Shown here: one piece after another, positions 6,418 to 13,916 of the stretch
Layout: each line of letters opens with the position of its first letter
Position numbering within the stretch: the stretch's first letter is position 1
Assembly (NCBI GenBank): GCA_035263725.1
Contig: DATFRC010000019.1
Location: forward strand, 1 to 19,142
DNA from: DASXRA01 sp035263725
GTDB lineage: Bacteria; Actinomycetota; Actinomycetes; Mycobacteriales; Jatrophihabitantaceae
Length of the DNA stretch: 19,142 nt
Direction: 5' to 3'
Notes under the pieces: model-generated
Database searches by the model: none
What the model saw: only the letters and a program-made list of their open reading frames with translations
What the model was told of the DNA's origin: nothing
Program-made: the position numbers and the translations under genes

Positions 6418-6744
6418 GCCGCGGATTTCCCGGGTGATCTTGCGTTCGGCGATGAACGAGCAGAACGGCACCGTCCCCGCGATCATCACCAAGCCCAGTT
6501 TGACGAGGTGCCAGCGGCAGCGCACACCGAGGTCGAGCGCCGTGACGAGGTAGACGATGAACAGGAAGCCGTGTGCGGTACCGATCACCGCGGCCGGGCC
6601 GTCTTTGTGCGCCCAAATCTGAAGCGGCACCGCAACGAAAACGAGCAAGACGAGCATCGTGCCGGTCAAGATCGCCATCACCCGGTAGCGCAGCAGCGCA
6701 CCGCCCACGCGCATGCCGCGCCGGGCGGGGGCTTCAGTGCTCAT
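6409..6744 (-). CDS. DUF3817 family membrane protein
   Basis: This 111-residue integral membrane protein has three helices (about 19-44, 54-73, 81-100). The segments GTAHGFLFIVYLVTALDL and GTVPFCSFIAERKI are the family hallmarks of DUF3817 as I know it; its function is unknown. The ATG at 6744 has AGGA 6 nt upstream and overlaps the end of the SURF1-like gene by 11 nt, so the two are coupled. Its stop lies inside the 3' end of the convergent sigma gene (9-nt overlap), so the two transcripts would be antisense there. Confidence 0.85.
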   Translation of the reverse strand: MSTEAPARRGMRVGGALLRYRVMAILTGTMLVLLVFVAVPLQIWAHKDGPAAVIGTAHGFLFIVYLVTALDLGVRCRWHLVKLGLVMIAGTVPFCSFIAERKITREIRGSA

Positions 6745-7114
6745 CCTTGGTCCTGTCGGAAAGTTCAGCGAGGTAGGCGTTGTACGCAGCGAGCTCGGGG
6801 TCGGTGGTGTCCGGGCGATCCGTGCGCATGACGTAGCGACGGTATGTCACAGGCGTGGGCGCGACGCGCGCGGGTGGCGGCTTGACGGGCTGGCGGTGCA
6901 GTGCGTCTCGCATGACCCGCACCCACATGAACGCCGTGAAGACGGTGAACGCCCACCACTGGAAGGCGTACGCGTAGTTCTGGACCGATCCGTGGTGCAC
7001 GTGCGCCACGTGCCATTGCCAGCGCCCGAGCAGCACCATCGTCACGCACGCCGCGATGACCAGGACATGCAATGCCAGCCACCGCGGCGCGAGCAGCACC
7101 CGCGCACGCCGCAT
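6734..7114 (-). CDS. small membrane protein with SURF1-like N-terminus
   Basis: This 126-residue protein has two membrane helices (about 12-31 and 46-68) joined by a short histidine-rich loop (VAHVHHG). The start PRWLALHVL...LLGRWQW resembles the first helix of SURF1, a cytochrome oxidase assembly factor. It is only half as long as SURF1 and lacks the large extracytoplasmic domain. The C-terminal 55 residues are cytoplasmic and proline-rich, then acidic. I recognise the type as a common actinobacterial hypothetical protein but cannot assign a function. No clear ribosome site precedes ATG 7114. It forms a pair with the DUF3817 gene. Confidence 0.72.
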   Translation of the reverse strand: MRRARVLLAPRWLALHVLVIAACVTMVLLGRWQWHVAHVHHGSVQNYAYAFQWWAFTVFTAFMWVRVMRDALHRQPVKPPPARVAPTPVTYRRYVMRTDRPDTTDPELAAYNAYLAELSDRTKDEH

Positions 7115-7198
7115 GCCGATGACGGTACGTCACTGCGAGGTTGGCTCGCGCGCAGAGGCTCACGTGCTGAAGATCCGGCCGAGTAGCGGGGGCACATA

Positions 7199-7244
7199 GT
7201 AGGGGCCCTGACCGGCATCGGGGGGAATCCGGTCAGAGCCCTAC
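7199..7244. terminator. large hairpin downstream of ssrA, probable second terminator
   Basis: Arms CTGACCGG (7208-7215) and CCGGTCAG (7229-7236) pair perfectly. The outer arms GTAGGGG (7199-7205) and GCCCTAC (7238-7244) extend the stem with small bulges, and the loop is 13 nt. It lies between the tmRNA terminator and the next minus-strand gene. It has no T tract on either strand. Confidence 0.55.
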
Positions 7245-7346
7245 ACCAGTGTGACTCGCCATTGACAAGATCGCACGTATCTGCTGTCTCGCTTCGGCAA
7301 CGCACTCCGGCGAGTACGGTATGCCCGATTTTGTGATGCGCCAGCA

Positions 7347-7373
7347 TAGAGCCCCCGAAATTCGGGGGCTCTA
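7347..7373 (-). terminator. tmRNA terminator hairpin
   Basis: A 12-bp near-palindrome (TAGAGCCCCCGA with its complement, centre 7360) begins 4 nt after the tmRNA discriminator base. This is the expected place for a terminator of the minus-strand ssrA transcript. Confidence 0.85.
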
Positions 7374-7376
7374 GCG

Positions 7377-7745
7377 TGGAGGTGGCGGGAATCGAACCCG
7401 CGTCCTCCGTCGCCTCAACAGGGCTTCTCCGGGCGCAGTGTGCGTCGTCTCTACTCGGCCCTACCGGTCGTGCACACGAGCCGGTACGACGGGCCCAGTC
7501 GCTGTGGGCTGTCCCGTCCACGCCCGCGACCGGCGAGGACGGTGAGTCACCTGACTGATGCCAGCGGACCGGGCCGGTGACGAGCCCGGGCTGACAGACC
7601 CACTATCGCTTAGGCAGCGAGAGCGTAGTCAGCGCGATTGGAATCGGCGCTTATTGGTGTGCGTCGCATGATTAACGAGGTCAGCAACGCGATCCTCGGC
7701 CCGCTTCCCCTGCCTCGACGTCCGGAGTCGAGACCTTTCACCCCC
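7377..7745 (-). ncRNA. ssrA: transfer-messenger RNA (tmRNA)
   Basis: tmRNA rescues stalled ribosomes together with SmpB and tags the unfinished protein for proteolysis. The 5' end GGGGGTG (7745-7739) pairs with CACCTCC (7384-7378) to form the tRNA-like acceptor stem, and the T arm reads GGTTCGATTCCCGCC on the minus strand. The discriminator A is at 7377 and CCA is not encoded. The internal frame at 7648-7610 encodes the tag ADSNRADYALAA, of the actinobacterial type. The length is about 369 nt. smpB lies on the same strand about 1.5 kb upstream, with a CYTH-CHAD gene in between. Confidence 0.96.
7610..7648 (-). other. tmRNA proteolysis tag reading frame
   Basis: Read on the minus strand the resume codon GCC (7648-7646) begins 12 codons that give ADSNRADYALAA, followed by TAA (7612-7610). 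The ending ALAA is the usual signal for Clp-type proteases. Confidence 0.93.
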
Positions 7746-7763
7746 TCGGCTTGGTGAGAACCG

Positions 7764-7769
7764 AGGATA
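7764..7769 (-). promoter_or_regulatory. candidate -10 element of ssrA
   Basis: TATCCT on the minus strand lies 18 nt upstream of the mature tmRNA 5' end. This leaves a leader of about a dozen bases to be removed by RNase P. No good -35 stands at 16-18 nt; TTGTAC is present but at 21 nt. Confidence 0.35.
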
Positions 7770-7803
7770 CCGTCGACACATTCCCACCAGGTACAACTGA
7801 CTC

Positions 7804-9249
7804 ATGGTCGAAGTCGCGCGCGAAGTCGAGACGAAATACGACGTTGCGCCCGATTTTGCCGTGCCGACGCTGTCCCGGCCCGGGCGTGAGGACACGATCG
7901 ACACGGTGCAGCTGACGAGCACCTACCACGACACGAGCGAGCTGGACCTGCTGCGGTATCGGCTGGCCCTGCGGCGCCGCGAGGGCGACGTCGACACCGG
8001 ATGGCAGCTCAAGGTGCCGGCACGTCGTGGACGCACCGAACTGCGGTGGCCACCTAGCGAGGGTCTGCCGGACGAGCTCGCGGCGCAGCTGCGCCCGTTC
8101 ATACGCGACCGGACGCTGGCCGAGGCGGTGCGGCTGTCCGTCACACGCGTCCGGCATCGGCTCTGCGACGGCGCCGGCGCGCTGCTGGCGGAGGTCGCCC
8201 TCGACGACGTCCGCGCAACCGGTCTCAGCATCGCCGTGAGGGCCCCCCGCTGGTACGAGGCGGAGATCGAACTCGGCCCGGCTGGCCAGGATGCCGTGCT
8301 GGCCGAGATCGGCGCGATGCTGACATCTGCCGGTGCGGTGCCCTCGACGAGCCGATCGAAGCTCTCGCGCTCGGTGCTCGGCATCGGCAACGAGGGCGTC
8401 GGCACGCCACGTACCTCGGCAGGTGCAGTTCTCGTCGACTACCTCTCCCGGCAAGTCGATGCGGTAGTGGCCGGCCACTTCGCGATCCTGCAGGACACCG
8501 ACGACGAGGCCGTGCATCGCACCAGGGTCGCCTGCCGTCGCATGCGCAGCACGCTGCGCACGTTCGAGCAGTGCTTCGATGCCGAGCAGGCCGCGGCGCT
8601 CGAGGACGAGCTGCGCTGGTATGCCGGGGTGCTCGGCGGCGTCCGCGATGCGCAGGTGCTACGTAGCCGGCTGCTGGCCGCTATCGACGAACTTCCGGCG
8701 GATCTCGTTGTCGGCCCGATCACCGAGCAGGTCGACGAGCGGCTGCGCTCCGATCTCGAGCGGCATCGGGCGGAACTGCTCGATGCGATGCGCAGCGACC
8801 GCTACGCGGATCTGCTCTCCGAAGCCAGCCGGTGGCGCGACCATCCGCCCTTCACCGCAGCCGCCGGGCGTCCCGCCGAGACGTTGCACGAGGCAATGGA
8901 CCGCGTCGAGCGCACACTCGGCAAGCGGCTACGCCGGGCGACTAGGCGTTCCGGAACGGACGAGCAGATGCACCGGGCGCGCAAGGCGGGTAAGCGAGTG
9001 CGGTACGCCGCTGAGGCAGCGGCCGCCGCGGGCGACGACCCGGCGCATCAGCTGGCCCAGGACATCACCAAGCTGCAGGACCTGCTGGGCGAATTTCAGG
9101 ACAGCGTCGTGGCGGCACACCTGGCGCGCCGACTGGCCGAGGTCGCTGCGGAGCACGGCGAGGACGGATTCACCTACGGCGTGCTCGTTGCCGAGCAACG
9201 CCGGCACGCCGACGAGGCGCGGAATCGAGCGCGCCGCTACCGCTCGTAG
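7804..9249 (+). CDS. CYTH-CHAD domain protein
   Basis: This 481-residue soluble protein has an N-terminal CYTH domain (about 1-190) that begins with the ExExK signature EVETK at residues 7-11. Many basic and acidic residues line the expected triphosphate tunnel. The C-terminal CHAD domain (about 215-475) shows conserved histidine/arginine helices VHRTRVACRRMRS and MHRARKAGKRVRYAAE. CYTH enzymes act on triphosphates or polyphosphate, and CHAD domains bind polyphosphate, so a role in polyphosphate metabolism is likely. The ribosome site is weak (AGG about 12 nt before the ATG). The gene lies between ssrA and smpB, on the strand opposite to both, and its stop is 9 nt from the smpB stop. Confidence 0.92.
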   Translation: MVEVAREVETKYDVAPDFAVPTLSRPGREDTIDTVQLTSTYHDTSELDLLRYRLALRRREGDVDTGWQLKVPARRGRTELRWPPSEGLPDELAAQLRPFIRDRTLAEAVRLSVTRVRHRLCDGAGALLAEVALDDVRATGLSIAVRAPRWYEAEIELGPAGQDAVLAEIGAMLTSAGAVPSTSRSKLSRSVLGIGNEGVGTPRTSAGAVLVDYLSRQVDAVVAGHFAILQDTDDEAVHRTRVACRRMRSTLRTFEQCFDAEQAAALEDELRWYAGVLGGVRDAQVLRSRLLAAIDELPADLVVGPITEQVDERLRSDLERHRAELLDAMRSDRYADLLSEASRWRDHPPFTAAAGRPAETLHEAMDRVERTLGKRLRRATRRSGTDEQMHRARKAGKRVRYAAEAAAAAGDDPAHQLAQDITKLQDLLGEFQDSVVAAHLARRLAEVAAEHGEDGFTYGVLVAEQRRHADEARNRARRYRS

Positions 9250-9258
9250 CAGCGGCTC

Positions 9259-9738
9259 CTACTCGGCGCCCTTGGCGCGGCGTCCCATCGCGCGGCGCAC
9301 TTCCCGGTCGGCGTCGCGGCGGGCGAGATCCTGCCGCTTGTCGTACGAGCGCTTACCTCGTGCGAGCGCGAGTTCGACCTTGACCTTGCCCTCGGAGAAG
9401 TACAGCGACAGCGGGACGAGCGTAAGCCCACTCTCCCGCGTCTTGCCGATCAACCGGGTGATCTCGGCGCGGTGCAGTAGCAGCTTGCGGGTGCGCCGCG
9501 GCTCATGGTTCGTCCAGCTGCCCTGGGTGTATTCGGGGATGTGTACGTTGCGCAGGAAGATCTCGCCGTCGTCGATCGTCGCGAACCCGTCGACCAGCGA
9601 GGCTCGGCCGGCTCGCAGCGACTTCACCTCGGTGCCCGTCAGGGCGATGCCCGCCTCGTACGTGTCGAGGATCGCGTAATCGTGGCGCGCCTTGCGGTTC
9701 TGCGCGATGAGCTTCCGGCCGCCCTGCTTGGCGGCCAT
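9259..9738 (-). CDS. smpB: SsrA-binding protein SmpB
   Basis: This 159-residue protein binds tmRNA and places it in the ribosome. The family blocks are clear: RKLIAQNRKARHDYAI near the N-terminus, GTEVKSLR, NVHIPEY, the basic stretch PRRTRKLLLHRAEI, and KVELALARGKRSYDKRQD followed by a basic C-terminal tail that inserts into the mRNA channel. ATG 9738 overlaps the ftsX stop by one base (TGATG). A GTG one codon upstream (9741) is the alternative. There is no separate ribosome site, so coupling to ftsX is likely. Its partner RNA, ssrA, lies downstream on the same strand. Confidence 0.96.
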   Translation of the reverse strand: MAAKQGGRKLIAQNRKARHDYAILDTYEAGIALTGTEVKSLRAGRASLVDGFATIDDGEIFLRNVHIPEYTQGSWTNHEPRRTRKLLLHRAEITRLIGKTRESGLTLVPLSLYFSEGKVKVELALARGKRSYDKRQDLARRDADREVRRAMGRRAKGAE

Positions 9739-10643
9739 CACAACCGGACGTAGGCGCGCAGCGTGACGTACGCCGTGACGATCGCGAGCACCACGCCTAT
9801 GAGGATGGACTCTCCGCTCGCGATGAGCACGTCGTTGATCGAGAGATCAGGCAGCACACCATGGCTTACCGAGTGCCCAAAGATCCCGTTCAGCACATAT
9901 GTCTTGCTGAACCACAGCGCAGGGATGATGAGCACCCCGCCGATCAGCGCGGTGATCACCGCCTCGAGCACGAACGGTAACTGCGTCATCCATCGCGAGG
10001 CGCCCACCAGTCGCATGATGTTCGTTTCGTTGCGCCGCTGGGCGGCCGCTACCTGGATGGTGATCGCCATCAGGAGGATCGCTGCGACCAGGACGAGGAG
10101 CGCGAACGCCAGCGCACCGATCCGTGACTTGTCGAAGATGTCAAGAATCGTCTTGAGGCTGGCGTCCTGGTTCTGCACCTGTTCAACGCCTGCGGCCTTG
10201 TTGTAGTGCGCCGCTAACGTTACGTAGTCGCGCTTGATGTCCTTGAGCTTTACCGAGATCAGGTTCGGGAAGTCGCTGGGCTGGAGGATGTCGAGGTTGC
10301 CCAGCCCGAGGTAGTCCGGGTTGTTCTTGAAGATCTCGTTCTGGCTGACGAAGTGTTCCGACGCGATCAGTGGATCCGCCCGCAGGTGCGTTTCGAGACT
10401 GGCACGCTCCTGCGGCGTGAACGGGTGCTTGCACTTCTCGTTCTGTGTCGGCCCGCACAAGAAGATCGAGACGTTCAGCTTGTCCTCGTACTTGCTGCGG
10501 AACTTCGCGATCTCTTTTTGGGTCAGTAGCGCGCCGCCGAGGAAGTACAGCGACACGAAGGTGATCATGATCAGGGCGATCGACATCAGGACGTTGCGGC
10601 GCAGGCCCTGCCCGACGCCCGACATCACGAAGCTGGCACGCAT
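9738..10643 (-). CDS. ftsX: cell division protein FtsX
   Basis: This 301-residue FtsX has the classic layout: a cytoplasmic start, first helix near 19-41, a large extracytoplasmic domain (about 42-170) with Cys63 and Cys71, and three C-terminal helices (about 176-200, 225-250, 270-295). Together with FtsE it forms an ABC-type complex that, in actinobacteria, activates peptidoglycan hydrolases such as RipC during division. AAAGGA lies 4 nt before the ATG. ftsE ends 24 nt upstream, and smpB starts inside the ftsX stop codon. Confidence 0.95.
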   Translation of the reverse strand: MRASFVMSGVGQGLRRNVLMSIALIMITFVSLYFLGGALLTQKEIAKFRSKYEDKLNVSIFLCGPTQNEKCKHPFTPQERASLETHLRADPLIASEHFVSQNEIFKNNPDYLGLGNLDILQPSDFPNLISVKLKDIKRDYVTLAAHYNKAAGVEQVQNQDASLKTILDIFDKSRIGALAFALLVLVAAILLMAITIQVAAAQRRNETNIMRLVGASRWMTQLPFVLEAVITALIGGVLIIPALWFSKTYVLNGIFGHSVSHGVLPDLSINDVLIASGESILIGVVLAIVTAYVTLRAYVRL

Positions 10644-10667
10644 GACTTCCTTTGGTTCAGCAGCCGC

Positions 10668-11357
10668 TCAGCGGCCGACGCCGTAGACGCCGCGGGACTG
10701 GTCGCGAACGATATGGCCATAGTCGAGTTCGATCACGCGCCGGCGCATCGCGTCGACGATGTTGTTGTCGTGTGTGGCCATCAGCACCGTGGTGCCCGTC
10801 CGGTTGATGCGCTCGAGCAGGCTCATGATGCCCTGGCTGGTGTCAGGGTCGAGGTTGCCGGTGGGCTCGTCGGCGAGCAGCACCAGTGGCCGGTTGACGA
10901 ACGCGCGGGCGATCGCGACACGCTGCTGCTCGCCGCCGGATAGCTCGTGCGGCATCCGCAGCGCCTTACCCTCGAGCCCGACCAGATCGAGCACCTCCGG
11001 CACCGAGCGGCGGATGGTGCGCTGCGGCTTGTTGATCACCTCGAGTGCGAAGGCAACGTTGTTGTAGACGTTCTTCTTGGGCAGGAGCCGGAAGTCCTGG
11101 AACACACAGCCCATCTTGCGACGCAGCTCCGGAATACGGCGGCGGCGCAGCCGGCCGACGTTGCGCCCGTCGACGAATACCTTGCCGACAGTGGCCAGCT
11201 CCTCACGCAGCAGCAACCGCAGTACGGTCGATTTGCCCGAGCCGGACTGGCCGATGAGAAAGACGAACTCGCCCTTGGCGATGTCGATGGTCACATCTTC
11301 GATAGCCGGACGGCTGCCCGCCGGGTAGACCTTTGTGACGTGGTCGAGTCGGATCAC
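10668..11357 (-). CDS. ftsE: cell division ATP-binding protein FtsE
   Basis: This 229-residue ABC ATPase carries Walker A GQSGSGKST at 36-44, the signature LSGGEQQ at 139-145, Walker B LVLLADEP with Glu164, and the switch histidine in ATHD at about 194-197. It powers FtsX. It starts with GTG 11357, 11 nt after the prfB stop. The ribosome site is weak. The prfB-ftsE-ftsX-smpB order is a common actinobacterial arrangement. Confidence 0.95.
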   Translation of the reverse strand: MIRLDHVTKVYPAGSRPAIEDVTIDIAKGEFVFLIGQSGSGKSTVLRLLLREELATVGKVFVDGRNVGRLRRRRIPELRRKMGCVFQDFRLLPKKNVYNNVAFALEVINKPQRTIRRSVPEVLDLVGLEGKALRMPHELSGGEQQRVAIARAFVNRPLVLLADEPTGNLDPDTSQGIMSLLERINRTGTTVLMATHDNNIVDAMRRRVIELDYGHIVRDQSRGVYGVGR

Positions 11358-11368
11358 GCCGGGGAAGT

Positions 11369-12478
11369 CTACCTAGTGCTCGAAGGCGCACCCTGGCGGC
11401 GCCACCGAATGCCCGCTTCGATGAAGTCGTCGATCTCCCCGTCGAGGACGGCTTGCGGGTTGCCGACCTCGTGCTCGGTGCGCAAGTCCTTCACCATCTG
11501 GTAGGGGTGCAGCACGTAGCTGCGCATCTGGTTGCCCCAGCTGTTACCGCTGTCCTTGAGGGCATCCAGCTTGGCCTGCTCCTCAACCCTCCGTCGCTCG
11601 AGGAGCTTGGCCTGAAGCACGGCCATGGCGCTGGCCCGGTTCTGGATCTGGCTGCGTTCGTTCTGGCAGCTGACCACGATGCCCGTGGGCAGGTGGGTGA
11701 TCCGGACGGCGGAGTCCGTGGTGTTGACGCCCTGCCCGCCCGGGCCACTGCTGCGGAACACGTCCACCCGGATGTCCTCGTCCGGGATGTCGATGTGATC
11801 GGACTGCTCTACAACCGGGAGCACCTCGACGCCGGCGAAGCTGGTCTGGCGACGGCCCTGGTTGTCGAACGGGCTGATGCGCACCAGCCGGTGCGTGCCC
11901 TGCTCGACGCTGAGCGTGCCGTACGCGTAGGGCGCCTTGACCTTGAAGGTGGCTGACTTGATGCCCGCTTCCTCGGCATAGGACGTGTCGAGCATCTCGA
12001 CCGGGTAGCCGTGCCGCTCGGCCCAGCGCAGGTACATGCGCAGCAGCATCTCCGCCCAGTCCGCCGCGTCGACGCCGCCCGCCTCCGAGCGGATCGTCAC
12101 GAGTGCCTCGCGGGAGTCGTACTCGCCGGAAAGCAGCGTGCGCACCTCGAGCTCGTCTATGCTCTTGCGCAGGGATGTGACCTCGGCTCCTGCCTCGGCC
12201 TTCTCCTTTTCGTCGCCCGCGTCCTCGGCAAGGTCCCAGAGCACCCGAGCATCGTCCAGACGCCGCCTCAGGTCCTCGGCCCGACGGATTTCCCCCTGCA
12301 CCGCCGACAGCCGGCTCGTCACGTGCTGCGCCTTCTCCGGGTCGTCCCACAGGTCGGGTGCGGACGCCTGCTTCTCAAGCTCCGCAGCCTCGGCGCGGAG
12401 CTTGCCCAGGTCAAGCACGGCCTCGATGCTGGCCATGGTCGTAGAGAGCTCTTTGAGCTCAGTAGGGACGTCGGTCAC
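11369..12478 (-). CDS. prfB: peptide chain release factor 2
   Basis: This 369-residue RF2 ends translation at UGA and UAA. The codon-reading tripeptide SPF is at 202-204, which separates it from RF1 (PxT). The catalytic GGQ is at 247-249 in GPGGQGVNTTDSAVRITH. The frame is unbroken from GTG 12478; no internal UGA frameshift site was found near the 5' end, unlike E. coli prfB. Start choice: GTG 12478 has AGAAGG 14 nt upstream, which is far. Codons further in (for example ATG at MASIEAVL) would cut into the family's N-terminal helix. Confidence 0.96.
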   Translation of the reverse strand: MTDVPTELKELSTTMASIEAVLDLGKLRAEAAELEKQASAPDLWDDPEKAQHVTSRLSAVQGEIRRAEDLRRRLDDARVLWDLAEDAGDEKEKAEAGAEVTSLRKSIDELEVRTLLSGEYDSREALVTIRSEAGGVDAADWAEMLLRMYLRWAERHGYPVEMLDTSYAEEAGIKSATFKVKAPYAYGTLSVEQGTHRLVRISPFDNQGRRQTSFAGVEVLPVVEQSDHIDIPDEDIRVDVFRSSGPGGQGVNTTDSAVRITHLPTGIVVSCQNERSQIQNRASAMAVLQAKLLERRRVEEQAKLDALKDSGNSWGNQMRSYVLHPYQMVKDLRTEHEVGNPQAVLDGEIDDFIEAGIRWRRQGAPSSTR

Positions 12479-12505
12479 GTCCGATCACGGTACCTTCTGG
12501 GCCGA

Positions 12506-12892
12506 TCACGCGCTGGTTACGTCGAGCTGCGCACGCAGCGCCTTGGGCGCGACCTGCCGGTAGGCGTCCCGCACGAGCTCGGCGACCTCTGTCCAGTCGG
12601 GCTCCCGGTCGATGCGTACACCCAACCAGCCGCGGTGGCCCACGTAGGGCGGCCGGTAGTAGCGGTCCGGATCGTCAGCGAGGTGCGCCTCCTGCGCCCC
12701 GGGCGCCGCGGCGCACCAGAAGCCGAGGTGCGCCGCGCCGTGGTGGTGGTCGTCCAGCGTCACGAACAGCGTCTTGTCGCGGACGAAAAAGGCGGGCTCA
12801 CCGTGACTCGGCCGCTCGGTGACCTCGGGCAGGGCGAGGCACAGCTCGCGCAGCCGCTGGACGGCTAGCTCGTCGGGACGGAGTCGAGCCAT
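12506..12892 (-). CDS. MmcQ/YjbR family protein
   Basis: This 128-residue protein belongs to the YjbR/MmcQ fold. Visible blocks are LCLALPEVTERPSHGEPAFFV, then KTLFVTLDDHHHGAAHLGFW and YYRPPYVGHRGWLGVRID. Members are often annotated as DNA-binding, but their real role is unclear. It overlaps the end of the PadR-like gene by 28 nt and has no ribosome site of its own, so translation is probably coupled. The gap to prfB is 27 nt. Confidence 0.85.
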   Translation of the reverse strand: MARLRPDELAVQRLRELCLALPEVTERPSHGEPAFFVRDKTLFVTLDDHHHGAAHLGFWCAAAPGAQEAHLADDPDRYYRPPYVGHRGWLGVRIDREPDWTEVAELVRDAYRQVAPKALRAQLDVTSA

Positions 12893-13371
12893 CGGATCAA
12901 CGCGCGCTCGTAGGCGACGGCGAACTCGACAGCGACCGCACCGTACGTGTCGCCGGCCTTCTTCAGCTCGGCGGCCTCCCTCTTGTTCGCGGCAAGCGCG
13001 GCCTCGTGTTCCTGCCTCGCCGACTCGACGATCTCGCGGCGCTGCCTGGTCGACAGGTGCTTGCCGAAGCCGAGGCGAAGCACAGCCTGGCTGCGCACCG
13101 AGTCACTGCCATTGTGCATGGACGCCCACTGAGCAAACGCCCTTCGCCCTGCTGCGGCAAGGGAATACGGGTGACTGGACCGCGCTCCCTCCTTGCCCGC
13201 CTTGATGTAGCCGACGTGCGCAAGCCCTGGTAGCTCGCGGTAGACCTGGCTACGAGTGACCCCACCCTGAGCCGTCAGCCGTCGCGACGCCGCTGCCACG
13301 ATTTCCCCACCCGTTGCCGGGCCATCGTGCAGCACGCCGAGGATCACGGCGGACGTTGAATTCAGCCCCAT
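12865..13371 (-). CDS. PadR-like transcriptional regulator
   Basis: This 168-residue protein has a PadR-type winged helix-turn-helix at about 6-75 (STSAVILGVLHDGPATGGEI, then TRSQVYRELPGLAHVGYI) and a helical C-terminal part (about 95-160), rich in Arg, Glu and Ala, for dimerisation. The family usually represses its own operon. About 100 nt of intergenic DNA precedes it (13372-13472), the only such gap between tadA and smpB, so this is a likely promoter and operator region. I could not identify a firm PadR operator there. It is followed directly by the overlapping YjbR gene. Confidence 0.8.
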   Translation of the reverse strand: MGLNSTSAVILGVLHDGPATGGEIVAAASRRLTAQGGVTRSQVYRELPGLAHVGYIKAGKEGARSSHPYSLAAAGRRAFAQWASMHNGSDSVRSQAVLRLGFGKHLSTRQRREIVESARQEHEAALAANKREAAELKKAGDTYGAVAVEFAVAYERALIRWLDSVPTS

Positions 13372-13472
13372 TGACGCAGATTCTCAGAAGCGCTCGGCAA
13401 CTGTCCAGTCGAAGTGGAGATACCTAGAACACCCATACAGGCCACATTCCACATATACCGCCGTTCCGTTGC

Positions 13473-13916
13473 TCACCGGCCGATGACGGCGGAGCGCGCT
13501 GACGCCGTCACAGTGGCTACGACGCCGTCCGTCTTGCCGAACAGCCACCCGAACGCGATCTTCGACCGCCGGCGGCAGGACACGGTGACCTCGGTGCGGT
13601 CGTCGTTCAACGACGCACTGAGCCGGATGACCGAGCGCCAGGGATCCCGCGCCAGATATGTGTTCACCGCGGACTGGACGTCGTCGAGCTGCAAGAATCC
13701 GCGGCCCGGCGCGCCGCCGACATCCCGGCCGCTCACGAAGTCGACGGAGTTCGCGGCGGCGATCGCCGCGCCGTCGCACACGTCCTGCAGGTCGACTCGC
13801 TTGGCGAAGGCGTCCGTGGCCGCGACATAGCCGGCGGCGACCAGCATGACGAGCAACCAGCAGCCCAGGATCAACGGGATCACGGAGCCCCGATCGTCGC
13901 GTAACTGCGCGATCAT
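13473..13916 (-). CDS. TadG-like pilus assembly protein
   Basis: This 147-residue protein opens with DRGSVIPLILGCWLLVMLV, a short basic start and one membrane helix (11-31) as in TadE/TadG pseudopilin-like proteins. The ALTD-type segment AATDAFAKRVDLQDVCDGAAIAAA follows, typical of the TadG N-terminal domain. The rest is an extracytoplasmic domain with Cys47 and Cys114. It is much shorter than the classical TadG, which carries a von Willebrand domain. ATG 13916 overlaps the TadE stop as ATGA. It is the last gene of the Tad operon. Confidence 0.8.
   Translation of the reverse strand: MIAQLRDDRGSVIPLILGCWLLVMLVAAGYVAATDAFAKRVDLQDVCDGAAIAAANSVDFVSGRDVGGAPGRGFLQLDDVQSAVNTYLARDPWRSVIRLSASLNDDRTEVTVSCRRRSKIAFGWLFGKTDGVVATVTASARSAVIGR

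Noticed and set aside
7262..7267. Perfect TTGACA on the plus strand as a promoter
   Set aside because: No TAnnnT hexamer stands 16-18 nt downstream, and it would only drive RNA antisense to ssrA.
7042..7521. Minus-strand frame of 159 codons
   Set aside because: It runs from the tmRNA body through its terminator into the SURF1-like gene in another frame; no ribosome site and no family similarity.
7376..7558. Plus-strand frame beginning MEVAGIEPASS
   Set aside because: It is the antisense reading of the 3' part of tmRNA. This peptide is a familiar false gene call over ssrA.
12380..12478. Programmed frameshift in prfB
   Set aside because: I looked for an in-frame UGA with a CUU-type slip site near the 5' end. 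The RF2 frame is open from the GTG onward, so none is needed.
11453..12868. Long plus-strand frames opposite prfB and YjbR
   Set aside because: They are antisense shadows of prfB and the YjbR gene with no start signals or domains.
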